A stretch of DNA of 64,000 nt from Chryseobacterium echinoideorum (GTDB taxonomy: Bacteria; Bacteroidota; Bacteroidia; Flavobacteriales; Weeksellaceae): assembly GCF_007474535.1 (NCBI RefSeq), contig NZ_VKNW01000002.1, forward strand, positions 186,001 through 250,000, read 5' to 3'. The translations under genes were made by a program, and so were the position numbers. This document shows positions 14,762 through 24,500 of the stretch, piece after piece; position 1 is the stretch's first letter; each line of letters opens with the position of its first letter. Below the pieces are notes generated by a model. That model ran no database searches, was not told where the DNA came from, and saw only the letters and a list, made by a program, of their open reading frames with translations.

Positions 14762-17152
14762 TTAAAGCATTGGGTGAGCATTAACAATATTGCCAAATTC
14801 ATCTATTTCTAATCTAATTTTGAAACCATTTGTAGACAAACCTTCATATTTATCAAATACATCATCAACTTGTCGAGGTCTTTTATTCAAGCCTTTTGCA
14901 ACTGTATTTTCATATACCAAAGCTACTTCCTCTTGTATTCTTTTTATACTCCAGTTTTTTGGAAACATAGATGATTCTGCACTTTTGGGAAATAACTTTC
15001 CTTTTAAACTTTTAATTTTTACTCTTGCTGTAAAAGGAAGGTCATTTGGCAAATCTGCAACTCTTGCTATTCCTGGAGGTTCAATTATAACATCTACTTT
15101 TAAAAATTCATTCAGCCAATGTCCACCTTGTCCTTTTCGTACTATATAATAGTCTTCTTTAAAGAAAATTGTTAAACTTTCTAAAGCAACATCTCCACTT
15201 AAATGGTGTACAAAGTTTGCATCAAATTTCTCTGCATATTTAATATAAATTTTTTCTCGTAGCAATCCTTTGAGTATATCTTCAACCTTTTCCACATCAT
15301 AACTCGCCCTCTTCAAATCCATTAAGGTCTTTTGGTAGACTTTATCATAGCGGCTACCTTGAGCAACAATTTCTCCTTTGTAAACTAAAGCAAATTTTCT
15401 GCTTGGACTTATCGCTCCTATTATATCCGGGTTAATACCTTTTTCTATTTGACCCAAAGTATTTGCAGCATCCAGCTCCATAAAGAAAGCCCCATTTTGT
15501 ACTAAAGCATCACATTCTACCGTCTTTGAAAAGAACCCTCCGCTTGGTATTACCCATTCTGTTTTCTGAAACAGCCTCAAATCCTGTCTTTGGAAGGCCT
15601 CGCTATTTAAATCCAAAAATACTGAAATTGCAGAAGCTTTCAAACCCTGCTGTACATTTTTTGCAGCTTTGGGCAGCAATACAAAAATTCCCCGGTAAAA
15701 AGAAACAATAAGCTGTGGTGCTGCTACAATAGCGCCGCCAATTCCATAAATAAGATCCCAATCTTTAAGAAACTGCTCCCCGCCAGGAAGTTTTTTTATT
15801 TCCTCCCGAAAAGTTTGTATAGTAAGATCCGGTATGGCAAGGCTGAGATCTGCGGCGGCAGCTAAAAGAAGATAAGGGTTTCCCGTAGTCGCAAGAGTAC
15901 CTACTCCCAAAATAATAGCGGCAATATCTGCTACAATACGCAATCTGTCATTTATTATTGCCCATTTTTCTGCATCCGCTAAAGCTTTTACATAGATTGC
16001 CGGAACTTTCGTAATCATAGTAACCCCATCAAACTCTTCTTCAAAATATACCATTTCTAATGGTAAAAACTGCCTTCCTTCATCTAAGTCTTTGTATATT
16101 GTTTTTTGTGTGATGCTTTTAGCATTTGTACTTACCCCAAGATCATCCGTTTCGTAATTTTCTACTTCAATATATTGTTCTTGTTGTTGTTGCAGAAAGA
16201 ATGTTTCCTCATCAGACAAACCAAATAAACCCAAGACTTTTCCCGAAAGTTCAGTAACTTTTGTATTTACTCTATAGCCTTTTTTAATTTTAAAAATTGG
16301 GACATCCTCTTTTATCTTGTGATTTTGTGCGAAAGACCGCATGATTCCCGCAAAAATGATTCGGTTAGATTGCGGCTTTCCATCAGCATAGCTTATCCCA
16401 TCGAGGTTATAATAAATCCTGTTGCAAAGCTCAGGTTCTTTTCTGAACCGATTCATGATGTAACCGGGAGAAGAAGCTTTGAAGACATTTACCAAGGCAG
16501 AGCTTCCATCTTTCCAACCGCTAAAAAAGCCATTATCATCATATTCTGTAAGAGTGATAAGATGCTGCATCACCTTTTCATCATCCAATGCCATTCTTTC
16601 AAAGACAAAATCCGGTGTATTGGTATACAGAAATATCAACTGTTCTGGAGTACTCGCTTGGTTAAAATAGAATTCGTAAATTTTAGAAAAATATCCGAGA
16701 TAATTATATGAAGTGTCTTTTTCAAAATCTCCATAACCCACATATTGTACAAGGTTTTTGAATTCCTTATATGAAAATGTTTCTAAAACAATTGCTTTTT
16801 TTCTACGAAGGCTTTCTGTATTTGCATTTCTATGAAAATAGTATTTCAGCCGAAAGTGTAGCTTCTTTTCTGTTAAGTCAATATCAAATTCTATTTCGGT
16901 TTGCATCCGAACCAAATCTACCAGTTCTTTGTTTTTATTCAGGTAGGTTTTTAAACGGATTGTGTTTTCCTCCCGATCAGAAACTGATGATTGTTCAGCA
17001 TGCCAATCGTAGTTGTCAATATTATAGTCTAAAATATAGTGATTAGAAAAATAGTTTTTTCTTCGAAGTTCATAGCAAAGATATTGCTTGTTGATAAAAT
17101 CATCTGTTCTCCATTCTTCCAAAATCTTTTGTGGTGATTGTAATGTGTCCAT
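14762..17152 (-). CDS. Polymorphic toxin with C-terminal EndoU RNase domain (796 aa)
   Basis: Full-length toxin. Residues 1-400 form a large domain I do not recognise. A hydrophobic, Ala/Leu/Gly-rich stretch (about 405-480, including IVADIAAIILGVG and YLLLAAAADLSLAI) may serve translocation. Residues ~516-628 are the pre-toxin region shared by the orphan cassettes. Residues ~649-796 match the bacterial EndoU nuclease pattern: HHLSGD (649-654), GGHW (His 678), GIARVADLP, SLKGK (Lys 717/719), SSMFPKNWS (727-735), and the terminal strand KIRLEIDEFGNIVNAHP. EndoU enzymes cleave RNA using two His and a Lys. There is no signal peptide, so export must be Sec-independent. It lies 137 nt after the 1346-aa gene, and its immunity gene follows. 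Confidence 0.85.
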   Translation of the reverse strand: MDTLQSPQKILEEWRTDDFINKQYLCYELRRKNYFSNHYILDYNIDNYDWHAEQSSVSDREENTIRLKTYLNKNKELVDLVRMQTEIEFDIDLTEKKLHFRLKYYFHRNANTESLRRKKAIVLETFSYKEFKNLVQYVGYGDFEKDTSYNYLGYFSKIYEFYFNQASTPEQLIFLYTNTPDFVFERMALDDEKVMQHLITLTEYDDNGFFSGWKDGSSALVNVFKASSPGYIMNRFRKEPELCNRIYYNLDGISYADGKPQSNRIIFAGIMRSFAQNHKIKEDVPIFKIKKGYRVNTKVTELSGKVLGLFGLSDEETFFLQQQQEQYIEVENYETDDLGVSTNAKSITQKTIYKDLDEGRQFLPLEMVYFEEEFDGVTMITKVPAIYVKALADAEKWAIINDRLRIVADIAAIILGVGTLATTGNPYLLLAAAADLSLAIPDLTIQTFREEIKKLPGGEQFLKDWDLIYGIGGAIVAAPQLIVSFYRGIFVLLPKAAKNVQQGLKASAISVFLDLNSEAFQRQDLRLFQKTEWVIPSGGFFSKTVECDALVQNGAFFMELDAANTLGQIEKGINPDIIGAISPSRKFALVYKGEIVAQGSRYDKVYQKTLMDLKRASYDVEKVEDILKGLLREKIYIKYAEKFDANFVHHLSGDVALESLTIFFKEDYYIVRKGQGGHWLNEFLKVDVIIEPPGIARVADLPNDLPFTARVKIKSLKGKLFPKSAESSMFPKNWSIKRIQEEVALVYENTVAKGLNKRPRQVDDVFDKYEGLSTNGFKIRLEIDEFGNIVNAHPML

Positions 17153-17220
17153 TTTTCTTCGTTTTTTTTAATTGTTAAACAATTCATTATTTACTTTCAA
17201 AAATTTCATGAGGATTATAA

Positions 17221-17265
17221 GGCAGCACAAAAAAGTGCTGCCCAATAATCTCGGGTTTTGCCCGA
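17221..17265 (-). terminator. Two consecutive hairpins between the 1346-aa gene and the toxin gene
   Basis: GGCAGCAC/GTGCTGCC is a perfect 8-bp stem with a 6-nt loop (17221-17242), and TCGGG/CCCGA a second one (17251-17265). No long T run follows, so this may be a partial terminator or mRNA-processing structure letting some transcription reach the toxin gene. Confidence 0.5.
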
Positions 17266-17289
17266 TTCATGATGAGAAATTTTAAAAGA

Positions 17290-20200
17290 TTAGACTAAAA
17301 ACTTAGAAAGCGGAGCCTGATTTTCGTATTCTTCCGGCGACAAAGTCTGTCCCTGTTTGTCTAAAATTCTTGTAATTCCAAAATCAGGAAGAGGGTAAAT
17401 TACTTTTAAGTAAGAATCTGCATCTGTAGTAAATACAAATTTCCTGTCATCAGAATTAATGCTGACTTCTTTAAAGTCAAAGCTCTTAATGAGTCTCGCA
17501 TTTACTTTAAAGGTGATTCCGTTTTCTCCGGTAGGATAGGCTTCTACACCTTCAATTTGTGAAACTTCTTCTGCAATACGCTTGTAAAGTTTTATTGAAG
17601 AATCTGATCCTGTCAATTCACCATCTATTTCAAATGAATTGCCCAAACATTCAAATGTTTTAGGATAAACTCCCACATCCTTGAAATCCTGAATTGTCGT
17701 AAACGAAACATCATCCATTTCATTAAAACTAATCTCTATCCATTTGTCTGAAGACTGACCAAGCTGATTGTTGTTCAGTGCAAAATTGCTTCCGCACATT
17801 TCGCCTAACTGATCGTCAAACTTTACTCCCGGTTCGCAATTGCAAGGCAAAGCTTTTTCAACTCTTAGACCGATAGAATCTGCCTGAAGAATGGTAAGTG
17901 AAGTTGGGATTTTCTCTCTCCACGGTTCGCCCTGTTTTTTACCGACAGCAGCACGCATTTCGTCTACAATAGATAAGAACAACGGATCGTCAATCACCGG
18001 AACTTCACCGCCGTTCCAGATTTGTCCGGTTGCCATGAAGTGTCTTACGGCTTCTTCAAAACCAGGTCTTACGGTAACGATTACTCTTGCCATTCCTGAT
18101 TGCATAAACGCTCTGAAGGTAGGATCGTTATCATCAAACTGATACATTTGTGACCATTTGTTTCTTTCTCCCCAATAAAAAGGGTAGAAGTAGTAGCTCA
18201 TAATGTCCCATTCAAAAGCCTGTTCCATAAACTTCACGAAGGCGGCGTACTGATCTAAGCTTGAATCAACTTTTATATCGGTATTTAGGAAAGTTTCAAC
18301 ACCGGAAGTAAAGCCGTTATTGTGATATTTTCCTTTACCGAAAGTAAGTTCAGTAAAAGGATTCTGACTGATCATGTAAGAAATACAATTCTTTCTTAAA
18401 ATGGTATTCTCAATCTTTCTGTAGAAGCCTGGGTTTGAACCTTTAATCTCTACACCTAAAGCTTTTGCTTCTGCTAAAGCTTGGTTGTATTGGTCTAATT
18501 CAATCTCGTAGGCTTCAATGATTTTATTGAAGGTTTTTTGATGCCATGCGTTTTTGGCTTCTTGAGTCAACTTGCATTTTACAGTTGCATTTACATCAAC
18601 GGCATGAGCCGCAATACTAGAAAATGATACTGGAATTGAAGGATAGAAGTTACCAACCGTTACCAAAGTCCCATCCATATATTCACCACCAATTCTCAAA
18701 AAGTGTCCTAAAGTACCTTCTCCTCCCGATTGAACAAATCCTCTTGCACCAATAGAAACATAACCTTCTGGAATTTGAATTTCTGCACTTCCTGCAATAG
18801 CTTCATCCCATTCAGACTTAGTATTAGACTCTCCGACTGTGTTTGAAAATGCTTTTCCTACATATACATATTCTTCTGGTTTTTTCTCTATCTCAACATT
18901 ATACTTACTGATCCAGTATTTTAAAATAATTTCGCCAGTTGGACCATCTAAAGACATGAAATTTTCCAATTTATGTATGGTTGATTCTCTCGGATCTACA
19001 GGTTTAATCAATTTTTCCGATTCGTCAATCATTTTGATTCCTAAATTGTGAAGCTTAGCAGGTTCAGGAATCATAAACTCAAACATCATACGTTTACCAT
19101 AATTGTAGATTTGGTTTTTTACTACCTTATCTACCCATCGGTAAACTCCGACAACATGATTGCTTCCTTTTGTATTGTCGAAACCATGTTTATTGTTTTC
19201 TTCGTATTCTTCAAGAATCTTATCAATACGTTCTTCTTTTACTTTGGTAACGATTCTGTCTAAAGCTCTTGCTGTAATGTCTTTAGCTTCTGTTACCGCC
19301 TGTCGATTACTTTCTTCTTTTGAATTGTGAGTGGCGTAACTTGCGTTTGCAGAGATTCCAAAACTTGCAGAGTTACCAACTTTCCAATTTGCTTGTGCTC
19401 CAGCGTTGGCGGCAAAGTCTTTCGATTCCTGTAAGATTTTAGAAATCTCACTCTGCATTTCGTGCCTTTCGGTTGTTGTAGTATCTGTCAGTTTTTCTTT
19501 TTCAGACTCTGAAGATTTGGTAGTCTGAGATTCGCTTCTTTTTAGTCTTCTGGTTGCACGCTCTTTGTACTCGCGCGCCATAATGTTTTCGATATGAGCA
19601 ACGTCTCCTTCTACATAGCAGTAGGTGCTTTGCTCAACCTTTAGATAGTCTGCAACCCCGATATTTTTCATTCCGAATCCGGAAGGGATAAAAGTTTCAA
19701 TAGTCGGATCTACAGGCGGATTTCCTTTAGGTGGATTTTCGGGAGGGAGGCATCCATCGGCACCACGGAAATGATACTGTTTTGTTGTTCTGTCTAAATC
19801 ATTAGGATCAACAAACAGAGTAACATTAAAATCGTACACCACACCATTAGCTGATGTAAATTTCCCTTCCACAACAAACTGCTCGACTACCGTAGTTTTA
19901 GAAACTAAAATTTTAGGCATATCAAATAAAAGATATGATCCTCCCCCTAAAGAAGAAAAACTTGTTGAAGAAATCTCAGTATTGTTGACCGTCGCTTTAT
20001 ATTGTGCGGAAACCAAGTCTATATGGTCGTTAAATGCTAATATAAGGCTCCACTCCGTTGAGCTTCTTGCAAATGTTTTAATACTGAATGGGATATACCC
20101 TGATGAGGATGAATTGGTAGTAACCGGAATTACAACACCTCCGACTTTAGCAGAAACCTGTTGGTTGATCACCGTATTGTTCAGTACAGTCTGTTGTAAT

Positions 20201-21330
20201 GCCTGATTATTCTGATGGATGTTATCATTAAGCTCTTGGAATGTATTAATTCCTGATAAAGCTTCCGCTACAGTAGAAGCTCCGAATAATCTGCATAATG
20301 CATTCTGCTCTTGCTGACCAAGAACTCTTCCTATTTCAGCGGCATCAATTTCCGGAGTTTCATAATGGAATTCAAATTCAGGGATTTCAGTGTCAGAAAC
20401 AGTGATTTCCATGATTTCTTCCTTTATGCGGTGAAGTTCCATTTCAAGCTCGCTGTTGGCATAGAACTTTTCCGGATCGGCTATACTGAGCTGTGTAAGA
20501 TAATTGATTCTGTTTTCCAGGATCTGCTTTTTTCTGTCGGCTTCAGTGGCTTCTCTTTGTACTTCTCTCAAAAGAGGTTTTACGTTTTGCTGATACTCAT
20601 TATAAGCGGACTTTTGGGCTTCATCATATTGTGTTCTGTATTTTTTTTCTAGCTTGGATAAAGAATCGGCAAGCTTTTGAGTTTCCTTCAGTTCGTATGA
20701 TGCTTCGGCAAATCTCATTGCGGTATTGTTGAAAACCGTTCTTTGGGTAGAAGATGTGGCAGCAGTACCAAAATTTACAGAAGGAGTTGCAAATAATTCT
20801 TTTGGAAGAACAACTTTGGCTTTCTTTAAGTCTTCAAATGCTTCTTCTGTACCGTCATAGTTTTCAAGAATATGATTCAGGTGAAGAAACTGCATCAATG
20901 TTTCTTTTGCATAAAAATCTTTTTGGGTAACCACCTGATAAATTAAATTATCCCAAATCAGTTTCATATTGGCAATGTAAGGGGATGTATTTGAAGCTTT
21001 ATAAGTTTCAACTTTTACATCGAATTCAGTTTTTGAGGCTGTTGATTTATTTCTTGCAACCCATACAGCCAGATCGTGAAAAGCGGGATTGATTGATATT
21101 AAATTATCTTCTGAATACATTGTGATAAGCTGCTGCTCATCTATTCTTCTGCATACAGCCTGTAATGTTTTGTCTGTTGAGATGTGCTCATCGAAAACTC
21201 CTTTATGAATTTCTTTTCTGAATACAAATCTTCTATTTTTGTTTTTAGGATCGGATAATTCCGGATTTCTCATCGCTGCAAACCTGAAAAGAGTTTGCGA
21301 AGAATTGTTTGTGTTTAAATCTGTTGACAT
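17290..21330 (-). CDS. Large uncharacterised protein (1346 aa) of the toxin/tail-fibre locus
   Basis: No signal peptide, no membrane segment. Residues ~210-300 are helical and coiled-coil-like (LADSLSKLEKKYRTQYDEAQ..., LREVQREATEADRKKQILENR). A middle beta-rich region near 385-500 precedes a proline-rich linker (PPENPPKGNPPVDP). A Glu/Lys/Ser/Thr-rich helical segment follows (KRSESQTTKSSESEKEKLTD), then GVYRWVDK and YGKRMMFEFMIPEPAK. From memory, similar segments occur in large uncharacterised proteins of other bacteria, but I cannot name a family. It has its own copy of the shared promoter motif and the structured leader. A structural, shell or carrier role is plausible but unproven. Confidence 0.8.
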   Translation of the reverse strand: MSTDLNTNNSSQTLFRFAAMRNPELSDPKNKNRRFVFRKEIHKGVFDEHISTDKTLQAVCRRIDEQQLITMYSEDNLISINPAFHDLAVWVARNKSTASKTEFDVKVETYKASNTSPYIANMKLIWDNLIYQVVTQKDFYAKETLMQFLHLNHILENYDGTEEAFEDLKKAKVVLPKELFATPSVNFGTAATSSTQRTVFNNTAMRFAEASYELKETQKLADSLSKLEKKYRTQYDEAQKSAYNEYQQNVKPLLREVQREATEADRKKQILENRINYLTQLSIADPEKFYANSELEMELHRIKEEIMEITVSDTEIPEFEFHYETPEIDAAEIGRVLGQQEQNALCRLFGASTVAEALSGINTFQELNDNIHQNNQALQQTVLNNTVINQQVSAKVGGVVIPVTTNSSSSGYIPFSIKTFARSSTEWSLILAFNDHIDLVSAQYKATVNNTEISSTSFSSLGGGSYLLFDMPKILVSKTTVVEQFVVEGKFTSANGVVYDFNVTLFVDPNDLDRTTKQYHFRGADGCLPPENPPKGNPPVDPTIETFIPSGFGMKNIGVADYLKVEQSTYCYVEGDVAHIENIMAREYKERATRRLKRSESQTTKSSESEKEKLTDTTTTERHEMQSEISKILQESKDFAANAGAQANWKVGNSASFGISANASYATHNSKEESNRQAVTEAKDITARALDRIVTKVKEERIDKILEEYEENNKHGFDNTKGSNHVVGVYRWVDKVVKNQIYNYGKRMMFEFMIPEPAKLHNLGIKMIDESEKLIKPVDPRESTIHKLENFMSLDGPTGEIILKYWISKYNVEIEKKPEEYVYVGKAFSNTVGESNTKSEWDEAIAGSAEIQIPEGYVSIGARGFVQSGGEGTLGHFLRIGGEYMDGTLVTVGNFYPSIPVSFSSIAAHAVDVNATVKCKLTQEAKNAWHQKTFNKIIEAYEIELDQYNQALAEAKALGVEIKGSNPGFYRKIENTILRKNCISYMISQNPFTELTFGKGKYHNNGFTSGVETFLNTDIKVDSSLDQYAAFVKFMEQAFEWDIMSYYFYPFYWGERNKWSQMYQFDDNDPTFRAFMQSGMARVIVTVRPGFEEAVRHFMATGQIWNGGEVPVIDDPLFLSIVDEMRAAVGKKQGEPWREKIPTSLTILQADSIGLRVEKALPCNCEPGVKFDDQLGEMCGSNFALNNNQLGQSSDKWIEISFNEMDDVSFTTIQDFKDVGVYPKTFECLGNSFEIDGELTGSDSSIKLYKRIAEEVSQIEGVEAYPTGENGITFKVNARLIKSFDFKEVSINSDDRKFVFTTDADSYLKVIYPLPDFGITRILDKQGQTLSPEEYENQAPLSKFLV

Positions 21331-21340
21331 TTTAAAATTG

Positions 21341-21444
21341 TTTTGGTTTTTAAGATTAAAATTTTTTGGAAAGTTCTTTTTAGCAGAAAATTTCCGGGCA
21401 TAGCTTTATTTTTTAAAGTGGTTTCAGGCTAGATGATGTCCACT
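21341..21444 (-). promoter_or_regulatory. Conserved structured 5' leader of the 1346-aa gene
   Basis: This segment aligns over about 100 nt with 25902-26001, the leader of the 1447-aa gene. Both contain a distal hairpin (AGTGG 21417-21421 with CCACT 21440-21444) and a proximal hairpin (21368-21376 with 21386-21395), followed by a shared AATCTTAAAAACC box near the start codon. Stem positions differ in a compensatory way between copies (A-T here, G-C in the other). Confidence 0.6.
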
Positions 21445-21478
21445 GATTTTCTTATTCATCTGTAAAGTTTTATTATTG

Positions 21479-21513
21479 CAATAGTAGGGGGGTGAAGCGA
21501 CAAAACTTGACGT
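21479..21513 (-). promoter_or_regulatory. Shared promoter motif, copy 1
   Basis: The plus strand carries GCGACAAAACTTGACGT (21497-21513). On the minus strand this reads ACGTCAAGTTTTGTCGC, then 14 nt from its TTG to TACTATTG (21479-21486), a near-match to the -7 box TAnnTTTG. It lies between the tail-fibre stop and the 1346-aa gene. Confidence 0.7.
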
Positions 21514-21538
21514 ATTATAACTCCGAATTAAATTTTTT

Positions 21539-24500
21539 TTAATTTAAAAAAGCTGCAGAATGATAAGAGCCTTTTTTAATTAATCTCCTTTCAGCAGTAA
21601 TGTAATATTCTGTGGTTTCTCCTGTACGTATTGTATCAATAGAATGATCTTCTCTTCTTACATTAATCTCAAAAGGGGCGAGATTGGTTACGGTTATCTG
21701 TCTTTCAGGGATGAGTTCGGCTTCAAGTTCCAGATATTCTTTTGTATATTCTTCTGTAATAATTACAGTGTTTATTTTACACGAAGCGCTTATAGGATAG
21801 TCGGGATTGATGAATTCTGCGGTGATTTGTGCCATGCTTTCATTCACGAAATCAGAAGTTGCATAACCTGCTGCAGCGTGATTGCCCCATCCGAAAGCAG
21901 AGTTCCAGTTGTTGATTTGGGCAGTATTAACTCCGTTGACAGGATGGCTTGTTGGTATTGCATCAGTTATCCCATAACCGGATAAAGTTGTTGGTTTGGA
22001 AGTTATTGACGAAAAAGTGTGAATGTGATTATTTAATGCATAACTATTGCTATCTACAGAACCATCTGCTTTCAAAAATTGTGATGAAGTACCTCCTACC
22101 TTTGCAATTGATTCAGCCGTAAATTTACCTGTACTATCTAGGTAAGCTTGACCAGTTGTTACTGCATCTCCTTGTGGTCTAAAATATATAGCACCTGTTG
22201 TTCCCTCACCTGATAATATTAATGAATTACCATTAGTACCTCCAGTTCTAATTCTATTAACATTGAATCTTTTAATTACAAGTTCTCCACTGACAGAACT
22301 TATACTGTCGGTTACATCTAAATTACCAAAAACAAATTGATTACCAGATACGTGTAAAGCATGATCTGTAGATGGTGTAGAAACACCACTGAGTCCGATA
22401 CCCACTCTACCATCAGATGTCCATCGTATAGCATTTTTAGTATTATATGCCTCACCACCTAAATAACCATAAGTCAAAGTAACAGTCCCAAGTGTAGTTG
22501 CGTTACTATAATTACCATAATGACCAAATGCGTCTACTGTACCATTGCTCCCTATAAGTTTTATGAAGTCTACTGCAAATCCACTATTACCGTTAGTTGT
22601 AGAATAATCTCTTGTTATTGAAGATGAAAAACTACCTAATCTTATTGGACCAGTCATAGTACCACCAGATAATGGTAAATATGAATTAGTATCAACTGAA
22701 CCATTAGCTTTTAAGAATTGACTTGAAGTTCCTCCTAATTTTATAAAAGAATTTGAAGTAACACCAGTGGAATTAATTTCAGTATGTTTAGTTGTATTAT
22801 CAAAAAACTGAAATGTAGCACCATTTACACCACTCAGACCTTTACCTACCGCTTTGATATATGCAGTAGGTGTTGTTGATGTTCCGTATTTAAAAGCAAG
22901 TGGGATAATATTAGCATCTGCACCACCTTGGTCATGAAATGTTATTACATCTTGTTCGTAAACACTTCCACTATTAGATGGCTTGATTGTTAATGCACCA
23001 GTTAATTCTCCACCAGTTAATGGTAAATACGGAATAGTACTGGCATCAGTTAATATCCTTTTCCATACACCCCATGTAGTTGATATACCTGTACCATTTC
23101 TAAAATACACTTCATTTAAACTTGCATCAAAATACATTTGATGAAATCTATCAGTAGCAGACTGTGTTATTAATAAATTACCATAATTACCTGCATTTAA
23201 AGGTTTATTAGTTAAATTACCTCCAAGGGCATAAAAACCTTGTGTTTTATATAAATCAAAATCTGCTGATACAGGTCTAATATTATCTTCAAACATACTA
23301 TCTGTAATTCCATAACCATCTAAAGTTGTAGGTTTAGATGTTAATGAATTAAAAGTATGTGTGTGTGTAGTTTGTGAATAATTAGCAGGATTAAAATTAC
23401 CAGTATGATAAACTTCGTTCCACGTACCAAATGTGCTATTTTCCTCAGTAACAAAAAATAATTTATTAAGTCTTGCACCTAAAGAAAATCCATAAGTTTG
23501 ATTTGCTGTATTATATGGTGTGAAATTAACTACCGCACTATTAGTGTTATTCGGTCTATTAGTTGAAGTTGCCCAAGCTGATGCATTTCTAAGACCAAAA
23601 GCATCTGTCCCAATTAAATTATGTTTTGATACTCCATTACCTTCAATTTTTAAAACACTTCCATCAGAAATTGCACCTATTTCAGCTAATGACCACGAAG
23701 CATCACCTGAACCATTAATAGTTTTTGTTGTATTACCAATAGTTATATTTCTCGAAGTACCCCAGTTAGCTGTAATAATATTTCCAGTACCATCAAATAA
23801 AGTTCCATTAATAAGTCTTTGATTTGTTAATTTTATGGCACTATTAGCACTTTCCGTTCCAGTTAAATTATTTAAGTATGTACCATGAAGGTTTAAAGGA
23901 CTTCCCTCAGAGGTGATTAGATTAATTATAGGTGGATTAGTTTTAATAGCATCATGATTTACATTGATTAAACCTCTTATACTTATCTCAGTCCAGTTTC
24001 CCCAATTAGTTGCTAAGTCACCTATATAAATATGTCTTTCAGCATTATTATTAGTCCCAATTGAAACATATCTAACTCCAACATTATTAGGATTTTTACC
24101 TATAAAAGTTACTGAGTTACTTCCTGCGAAATTTATACTCGAACCATAAAATGTATAAAACTGACAAATAAATGTACCAACCAATGCACCGTAGGTAAAT
24201 ACATCAATATAAAACACACCCATAACATTAATGTTAGGTAATGTTATATCAATAATACCCGTGCCTTGTACTGTTCTTGATGCTAAATTATGTATATGTT
24301 TTCCAGTACTTAACCTGCCTGATGTTTCAAAATTTCTTGTATTTAGATTTACATTTGCTGTTGCACCTGTAAATGGAATAAATTTACCATCTGATTCAGT
24401 TTTAGTATAGTAATTAGATGCAATACCGTAAGATGCAATTTTACTATTGAACCATTCTTTAGTAATTAAAGTTTTATTGGTTGTATCAGCATCTAATGTA

